From positions 1-64,000 of the forward strand of contig JAFSNR010000020.1 in the NCBI GenBank assembly GCA_017443345.1: 64,000 nt of DNA. Reading direction: 5' to 3'. Position 1 is the first letter of the stretch; the number at the start of each line of letters is the position of its first letter. Position numbers and translations under genes: made by a program. Under the pieces are notes generated by a model. It worked only from the letters and a program-made list of their open reading frames with translations, made no database searches and was not told the DNA's origin. Origin of the DNA: Prevotella sp. Its GTDB lineage: Bacteria; Bacteroidota; Bacteroidia; Bacteroidales; Bacteroidaceae. Below are positions 58,581 through 64,000 of this stretch, piece after piece.

Positions 58581-60635
58581 TCAATTGACTCTCGCAAGCG
58601 GGAGCGACATCACGAAGCGCGCACCGTCCGTATAGATGGTGTCGAGGGTGATTTCGCCATTCATGCGGCGCACCAGCGATCGGGCGATCGACAGGCCGAT
58701 ACCCGTACCTTCAGAGTACTTGTTGAGTTGGACGAACTCGTCGAAGATGTGCTCAGCCTGCTCGGACGGGACGCCGATACCCGTATCTTCAACCACAAAG
58801 GTCACCTGATCGCTGTCCGATCCTATCCGCAGTGTGACGTGCGCTTTGGAGCGACGGTCTTTTCTGCCTTCAAGCACCAAGGGGTGAGTAAACTTGATGG
58901 CATTGTCGAGCAACAGGTATAAAGCCTTGACGGCCATCTTCTGGTTCACGACGAAATGGAGCGCCTCAGCCTCAGGCGATACCCGTATCTCGAAGTCAAG
59001 ATGTGCCGTCTTCCGGATCTCGCTCATCTCGACCGCCTGTTCCGCCACCGCAGCCGGACTGACCGTATCCAGACACTCGATGCCCGTATTACTATAGATC
59101 ATGCTCATATCGATGAACTTATCCACCATACTGGTGATGCGCTCGCTGTTCTGAACGATTTTCCCGCAGATGTCCTGCAGCTCCTCCTCATCGATCTCGA
59201 TATCCATGTTACCCAGCACCTGACTGTAGCCTGAGAGCAGGTTCAGCGGTGTGCGCACCTCGTGGGATATCTTCTGGATGAACTCCGTCTTCATGCGCGA
59301 CGACTCCTCAGCCCGCTCATTGGCCAGCATCAGCTGACGGTTGGTGGCGTTCAGCGCCCGATAAGCCTTACGGCGCTGGATGGTGTAGATGAGGAAGAAG
59401 ATGATCAGGATGACCGTCACGATGGCCACTGTGAACAGTCGCTGCTGCGACAGTTCCGCCCGCTGTTCGGCTATCTGTCGCTCTTTACCCTCCGTATCGT
59501 AGATGGTGGTCAGCAGGTCGGCATCGCTCATCTTCTGGCGTGCGAGTGCCGAATCATACACCTCCGCCACCTGTATGGCCACTTGGAGGGCCGAGTCGCG
59601 ATGACCGGCCAGCATATTGGCGCGGAACTTCGGCATCAGGTAGCGGCCGAAGGTCTCCAGGTCCACCTGGTAGCCGCTCTCCTTCAGGAAGCGTTCCAAC
59701 TGCGTGTAGCGCTGTGCCGCCTCCTCATAGCGGTGGGTCAGCATCAGGTATTCATTCGCGTTGATGACACTGCCCAACTGATTGGCCAACTCGGTCGACT
59801 GGTAGTCGGCAAAGGCCCGCTCAGCCTCAGCCTCCCGCCCCTGTACGTGGGCCAGCAGCGCCTTGCTGTAATTGATCTCCGCCTTCATCTCGTCCACATA
59901 TACCGAGTCGCGCTGCGGATGGTTGTCGGCAGCGGCGAACAGCGAGTCCTGCCTTGCGATCCAGGGAGTAGCCTCGTCGTATCGGCCCGTATGGATATAG
60001 CCTCGTGCAATCGCGTTCATCGTCTTCTGACACTCCAGCAAGTCGAGTGGATCGTGATTGGTCACCAGGCGTTTCCGCATGGTCTGCAGCGATTTCGCGA
60101 AATGCTCGGCAGCCTGGGGCGCCTGGTTCAGATAGAGCTGACATTCGCCGATCATCTGGGCGATGTCCTGATGGTCCACGAACGAGTCATAGCCCGCCTC
60201 CTTCAGCTTACGGTCAGCATGATAGGCCTCGCGCAGCACGCGGTCGTAGGACCTCATGTTGCACAACAGTCTCACATAGTCCTTATACGAATAGATATAC
60301 GATTCAAGATCAGCCTGACTTTCGAGTGCCTTCACGTCGACAGCTGCCAACTTGTAATAGAGATTCAGTGCATGCTGCTGTTGCCCCATGATGTTATAGG
60401 CAATCGTCTTATAGAAGATCGCCCTGACAGGCGTCAGTTCTCCGGCACGCTCAAAGCTGTCGACCACCACCAGTAACCTTGCGAAATCGCGCTCGTCACC
60501 GATGTCCGACACGACCGAATCGGCGTGGTTATACCCCTCGCTGTCCTTAAAATTCAGCGAGCGGTGTTGAGGGGCTGTACAACCCGCCACAGCCATCAGC
60601 ACCCATAATATGATCTTATCGTAAACCTTTGTCAT
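58581..60635 (-). CDS. Sensor histidine kinase with TPR-like periplasmic domain
   Basis: 684 residues. The N terminus has a lipobox-like end (AVAGC, Cys19) or a signal anchor. A helical TPR-like region (about 40-390) is followed by a membrane helix at about 400-422 (LFTVAIVTVILIIFFLIYTI), HisKA with FIQKISHEVRTPLN (phospho-His) and HATPase with GTGIGLSIARSLVRRMNGEI. There is no receiver or DNA-binding domain and no response regulator gene beside it, so it is an orphan kinase within the window. It is convergent with GH3; a link to xylan sensing is possible but not shown. Confidence 0.88.
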   Translation of the reverse strand: MTKVYDKIILWVLMAVAGCTAPQHRSLNFKDSEGYNHADSVVSDIGDERDFARLLVVVDSFERAGELTPVRAIFYKTIAYNIMGQQQHALNLYYKLAAVDVKALESQADLESYIYSYKDYVRLLCNMRSYDRVLREAYHADRKLKEAGYDSFVDHQDIAQMIGECQLYLNQAPQAAEHFAKSLQTMRKRLVTNHDPLDLLECQKTMNAIARGYIHTGRYDEATPWIARQDSLFAAADNHPQRDSVYVDEMKAEINYSKALLAHVQGREAEAERAFADYQSTELANQLGSVINANEYLMLTHRYEEAAQRYTQLERFLKESGYQVDLETFGRYLMPKFRANMLAGHRDSALQVAIQVAEVYDSALARQKMSDADLLTTIYDTEGKERQIAEQRAELSQQRLFTVAIVTVILIIFFLIYTIQRRKAYRALNATNRQLMLANERAEESSRMKTEFIQKISHEVRTPLNLLSGYSQVLGNMDIEIDEEELQDICGKIVQNSERITSMVDKFIDMSMIYSNTGIECLDTVSPAAVAEQAVEMSEIRKTAHLDFEIRVSPEAEALHFVVNQKMAVKALYLLLDNAIKFTHPLVLEGRKDRRSKAHVTLRIGSDSDQVTFVVEDTGIGVPSEQAEHIFDEFVQLNKYSEGTGIGLSIARSLVRRMNGEITLDTIYTDGARFVMSLPLARVN

Positions 60636-60656
60636 TTATAGTTGACTCATTTTGCT

Positions 60657-60665
60657 GCAAATGTA
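60657..60665 (-). promoter_or_regulatory. -7 promoter element of the sensor kinase gene
   Basis: The minus strand reads TACATTTGC, 21 bp before the start at 60635. Confidence 0.6.
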
Positions 60666-60719
60666 CAACAAAAAAATGAGAACACCAAGAGAAAAGAAAA
60701 AATACGAAAAGATATACGC

Positions 60720-60756
60720 TAAGAGGGTGTGTCAAAATAGTCACATCCTCTTTTCT
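60720..60756. terminator. Hairpin after the 60.8-64 kb operon
   Basis: An 11-bp stem AAGAGGGTGTG/CACATCCTCTT with one G-T pair, at 60721-60731 and 60743-60753. It is the only candidate end for the minus-strand operon, though its better T run is on the plus strand. Confidence 0.5.
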
Positions 60757-60773
60757 TGGCTGTTTCGTAACGG

Positions 60774-61445
60774 CTATTCATCTTCTAGCTGCATCCGAAT
60801 GCCTTTGGTGTAGTCGGCTTCGGAGTTCTGCTTTTCTTCCTGCTGAGACAGATAGCGCTGATAAGCTTCCTCGATCTCGTCTTGTTTCTTGTTGAGAAGG
60901 TCTATCACCATATCGTGACACTTGTCGTTCAGACCGTCGAGTGCCTTCTTGGCCTCATCAGCTTCTTTAGGCGACGCTTTCACCAGCACTTCCGCAAACA
61001 TTTTCTGATACTCGCTATAAATGGCTTTGAGCCGGGCGCGACATTCATCGTAGAGACTCTTGACGGCGTTCATCAGAAGGTCGCGACGATCTTTATCGAC
61101 TTCGGGCATCGTATAGAGCACGTATTGCGAAGATTCGTCGTCTGGGGCGCCCGCAGACTTCTTTTCCATCTTAAACTCCGGATGGGCCTCGTAGATGCCC
61201 GCTATGATGTCGGAAAGCTGTTCGGGCTCCTTCGGATAGACGCCCAGCTGGAAGTCATTGGGCATGTTGACATTGGCCACTTCCTCGATATTGGTCTCCT
61301 GCCCGTCGACAAAAACCGTCACGGGAAGCAGGGATGCGATCTCGGCCTTCACGCAGAGGTTCATGTACCTGAAGTTAAGCAGTCCGATATAGCCGCTCAT
61401 CTTCTTCTGCGCCTTCTCTAATTCTGATATGATATAATTGTTCAT
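60774..61445 (-). CDS. Ribosome-recycling-factor-like protein of unknown function
   Basis: 223 residues. Residues about 50-95 (IEEVANVNMPNDFQLGVYPK, then SDIIAGIYEAHPEF) follow the RRF pattern [21 protein letters not shown] and AVEKAIMASDLGL. Residues about 110-200 (LYTMPEVDKDRRDLLMNAVK and a long helical pair) follow RVPLPPLTEERRKDLTKIV. The conserved arginines of the RRF helix (in VRNVRRDAN) are not kept; here the segment reads LKAIYSEYQKMF. True ribosome recycling is therefore unlikely, and the protein looks like a reused RRF fold. Last of three genes; 15 bp after the spike-like gene. Confidence 0.55.
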   Translation of the reverse strand: MNNYIISELEKAQKKMSGYIGLLNFRYMNLCVKAEIASLLPVTVFVDGQETNIEEVANVNMPNDFQLGVYPKEPEQLSDIIAGIYEAHPEFKMEKKSAGAPDDESSQYVLYTMPEVDKDRRDLLMNAVKSLYDECRARLKAIYSEYQKMFAEVLVKASPKEADEAKKALDGLNDKCHDMVIDLLNKKQDEIEEAYQRYLSQQEEKQNSEADYTKGIRMQLEDE

Positions 61446-61460
61446 CTGTTAATCCTCCTA

Positions 61461-63233
61461 TTAATCTTGAATATTCATTGACTTGAACGACAGCTTGGCC
61501 TCGAGCTTGTCGAAGGTCCCCTTGGAGGCCTTCACCTCGCCCTTGACATCGGCGTCGCCTGATACATTCGCGCTGCCGTCGACCTCGGTGTCGCCCTTGA
61601 TCTTCGTGTCGCCCTTGATCTGGGTTTCGCCCTCGATGGAGGTCTCAGCCTTCACGCCGACCTTGCTAGCTGTGACAGAGGCGTTCTCGCCGCTGAGTTC
61701 TACCACAGCCTTGTTGTCGCCTTGTACGGCCTTGAGGGTCTTGTCGGCAGCGAGACTGATGGCTTCGCTGACCATCTGGAGCTGTTTGCTCTTGTCCTTC
61801 TCGCCCAGCAGCATATTCTCGGCCAATAGCTGCACTTTGCCGCCCTCAGCGGGAGCCTTGTCTGCGCGGCTGTCCTTATCGACATCCATCGACTTCAGAC
61901 TGACATCTTTTGCATTGAGGCTGATGGTGCCTGTGGCCTTGCCTTCGGTATCGGTAGCCGAGAGGAGGGTCTTCTCAGCACGGACAGAAATCTTGCCGCC
62001 CGCCGTCAGCGTCTTCTCCTTCAGCTTCTTGTCGGCCACCTCGTAGTCGGTGCTCTCGAGCGTGATGTTCTTCGAGCGGATGAGGACGTCGCCCTCTACA
62101 GGATGCTTGGCGGCGGTCAGCTGGCCCTGATCGTCGTACTTCATCTCCTTGTTGTCGGCCGTCGTGATCTCGACGTTCTTGGCGTTGACGCTGAGCTTGC
62201 CTTCCTTCTTCAGCGAGCCGTCGGCCTCGAGGGCTGCTACGCTGACGGCATTGGCCTTCAGGGAGATGCCCGAAGCCTCGTTGTCGCGCAGATTGCCTTC
62301 GCCGTCGACAGAAGTCAATGAGATATATTCACCGTCGATCGAGACGTGGGCGCCCGTGTAGTTCTTCTTGTAGGCATCGCCCTTCTTGATCTTGCCCTTC
62401 TCGGCGTCGAGGCACTTCAGCTGGCGGCTGGTCTCGGCCAGCAGCGAGAGCACGTCGGCATAGCTGCGCACCTCTTCCGTCATCTGGAGTGACATCAGTT
62501 CGATCTGGCCGTTGATATCTTCAAGAATGTCGAAACTACTGCGTACCATCTGGTCATCCACCACCAGTAGTTTTCTTTTTGCCAATAGCTTTTCCATTTG
62601 GCCAATCATCAGTCCGAACGACAACTTATGCTTTGTAGCCTGCTTCTCGAGTTCTTGGCTGCGCTCCTTCAGTTTGCCGAGAAGCTTTGCCAGTTGTTCC
62701 TCCTTACTCTCGCTCGATACGGAAGCGTCAATTTTTACGTGTTTGTCTGCGTGGATAAATATGCCGCTGCCGCCCGTAGAGCCAGGAATATCGGAGAACA
62801 GTCCCTCGGCATCGCTGCTCTGCAGCGTGATGTTTCGCGCCTGACTCACTACCTCCGAACGTGGGTATACAACACGCTCGTGACCATCGCTACCAGGATC
62901 TTCGGCAATCTGACGGATGCTGGGGGCACGCATATCAACCTGTCCACCCTCACCGATACCGTGAACGTCGACCTGAGTTCCACGAACGATAACATGCGAG
63001 GCGCAACCTTCCTTGAGCAATCCTCCCTCGTCAACATGGCCGATGATTATCTCTGGAGCAGAGAGAATCAGACGCTCGTTATCGCTGATATAACGACCTT
63101 TCTTCATACTGGCCATCTCCAGCTTCATCTGCTGCATCTCGGCCTTGCACTTACGGATTTCGTCTAAATCCTTCTTGACACTGCTCTCGAACTCCAACAG
63201 CTTATCTTGCCAATCTTTGAATATATAGCCCAT
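61461..63233 (-). CDS. Beta-helical spike-like protein with coiled coils
   Basis: 590 residues with no signal peptide. An N-terminal coiled coil (about 8-48) precedes a first beta-repeat region (about 52-170: ILSAPEIIIGH, VIVRGTQVDVHG, ITLQSSDAEG) and a helical coiled-coil segment (about 175-285). A long run of repeats (about 290-500) of the form ISLKANAVSVAALEADG or ISLNAKDVSLKSMD follows. The short-period tail (TQIKGDTKIKGDTEVDG, ANVSGDADVKGEV) resembles needle ends. The repeats recall the beta-helix of VgrG/gp5 spikes (DUF2345) or bactofilin-like solenoids. A spike, fibre or scaffold is likely; no phage or type VI genes are visible within the window to confirm. Confidence 0.6.
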   Translation of the reverse strand: MGYIFKDWQDKLLEFESSVKKDLDEIRKCKAEMQQMKLEMASMKKGRYISDNERLILSAPEIIIGHVDEGGLLKEGCASHVIVRGTQVDVHGIGEGGQVDMRAPSIRQIAEDPGSDGHERVVYPRSEVVSQARNITLQSSDAEGLFSDIPGSTGGSGIFIHADKHVKIDASVSSESKEEQLAKLLGKLKERSQELEKQATKHKLSFGLMIGQMEKLLAKRKLLVVDDQMVRSSFDILEDINGQIELMSLQMTEEVRSYADVLSLLAETSRQLKCLDAEKGKIKKGDAYKKNYTGAHVSIDGEYISLTSVDGEGNLRDNEASGISLKANAVSVAALEADGSLKKEGKLSVNAKNVEITTADNKEMKYDDQGQLTAAKHPVEGDVLIRSKNITLESTDYEVADKKLKEKTLTAGGKISVRAEKTLLSATDTEGKATGTISLNAKDVSLKSMDVDKDSRADKAPAEGGKVQLLAENMLLGEKDKSKQLQMVSEAISLAADKTLKAVQGDNKAVVELSGENASVTASKVGVKAETSIEGETQIKGDTKIKGDTEVDGSANVSGDADVKGEVKASKGTFDKLEAKLSFKSMNIQD

Positions 63234-63245
63234 AGTCTTCTTCTT

Positions 63246-63995
63246 TTATTTAATTTTACTTAATAGTTCCTTTAGATAATCGGGATTTCCTTGATTAGCC
63301 TTTTCAACTTTATGCAGACCTCCACCTTCGAAATCGATAGTAATATCTTTACTATCCGACAACAATATTTGTCCATTCTTCTTGTCATTCCACATGTCTT
63401 TCTCCTTGAAAGTGTGCAACCATCCATCGACATCTATGGCTTTCAGCAAAGGATCCTTCACGTTTTTGACAAAAGATGTAACGAAGCCTGGAGTTGGTTC
63501 TAATCTGATGGTACTCACAAAATTACTCCATTCGTTATCCATTTCAAATATGTTATCATTCAGATCCGTCTCCTTATACCTAATCTTAAGTATATCCTTA
63601 TAAGAATTATTCGCTGCCAATCTAATCAGTAGCAAAGCAGAAAACCTACGTTTCAGTTTTGTAGGATTACTTACAGCATCAATAGGGGTATCTGTAGATA
63701 GGAAGGCATCATTAAATGTATCATTAGTTAAATATTTAGCATCGAAATCAGTTACACATGAATCTTCGATCTCTTCGTTGATATTTTTACCAACCTGCCA
63801 TATATCTTGCTCCACCGGTAAAGCATCGGGGCTTAGTACAGGCATTGAAACGAAATTGTTCAAATGACTAAATAGTGTTACAGCAGATTTTCCTAATGCA
63901 TTGGCAGAAGTAAGAAATTCGTCCCTTGCTTGAGCATCTTGCTTATTAGGGTCGAAAGTGAAATCTTTTAGTTCAAGATCTACCCATTGTGCCAA
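63246..63995 (-). CDS. Hypothetical protein upstream of the spike-like gene
   Basis: 249 residues as drawn, from a Met five bases inside the window edge, so the start could lie further upstream. Soluble, mixed alpha/beta, with no family recognised. It is 12 bp before the spike-like gene on the same strand. The tail (KDITIDFEGGGLHKVEKANQG) is beta-like. By context it is part of the same assembly as the two genes downstream. Confidence 0.6.
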   Translation of the reverse strand: MAQWVDLELKDFTFDPNKQDAQARDEFLTSANALGKSAVTLFSHLNNFVSMPVLSPDALPVEQDIWQVGKNINEEIEDSCVTDFDAKYLTNDTFNDAFLSTDTPIDAVSNPTKLKRRFSALLLIRLAANNSYKDILKIRYKETDLNDNIFEMDNEWSNFVSTIRLEPTPGFVTSFVKNVKDPLLKAIDVDGWLHTFKEKDMWNDKKNGQILLSDSKDITIDFEGGGLHKVEKANQGNPDYLKELLSKIK

Positions 63996-64000
63996 ACCCA

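Overview
The window looks like chromosomal DNA from a Prevotella-type member of the Bacteroidota (rumen or gut). Promoters carry the Bacteroidota -7 element TAnnTTTG (most often TATCTTTGCACC). There is a hybrid two-component system of the HTCS type, and tandem glycoside hydrolase/esterase fusions, including a GH10-CE1 protein of the kind known from Prevotella.

Layout. (1) About 0.1-14.1 kb is an AT-rich accessory block read mostly on the minus strand. It holds a CbbX-type AAA+ ATPase, a small beta-rich protein, an unknown protein, a SIR2-like/TIR protein, a very large membrane STAND NTPase with BspA-like leucine-rich repeats, a small membrane protein, a two-helix RCK-type channel ending in a RyR domain, and a TerB-like protein. 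This has the look of an immune or stress conflict system, in which a TIR NADase product might gate a RyR-domain channel. (2) 14.2-17.2 kb holds a second CbbX-type AAA+ protein on the plus strand behind a long, hairpin-rich leader, with a small partner gene. (3) 17.2-26.8 kb holds a common AAA-ATPase-like/nuclease protein, a five-gene minus-strand operon (membrane protein, two zinc-ribbon membrane proteins, a 1353-residue membrane protein, a multi-pass protein) and a lipoprotein with a duplicated domain. (4) 26.8-33.5 kb is housekeeping: RNase R, a sugar-nucleotide-type epimerase with a PAP2 phosphatase, GreA, a HIT protein, mannose-1-phosphate guanylyltransferase and tRNA-Leu(CAA). (5) 33.6-42.2 kb is an alpha-glucan operon: GH77, GH97, GH13 pullulanase and GH13 SusA-like enzyme. 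(6) 42.2-58.6 kb is a xylan locus: GH115, an HTCS regulator, CE6-CE1, GH10-CE1, GH95 and GH3. (7) 58.6-60.6 kb is an orphan sensor kinase. (8) 60.8-64 kb is a three-gene set: a protein of unknown function, a beta-helical spike-like protein and a ribosome-recycling-factor-like protein.

The clearest regulatory result is a direct repeat, TGnnACA-N14-TGnnACA (period 21 bp). It lies in front of four xylan-locus promoters, and in all four the second half-site begins exactly 37 bp before the -7 box. It is probably the operator of the HTCS regulator encoded between them. One of these promoters drives a short RNA that ends at a strong terminator just before the GH95 gene. A second scattered signal is a set of 7-bp tandem repeats. 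They occur between promoters, at a start codon, as the code for a signal peptide, and inside three coding regions.
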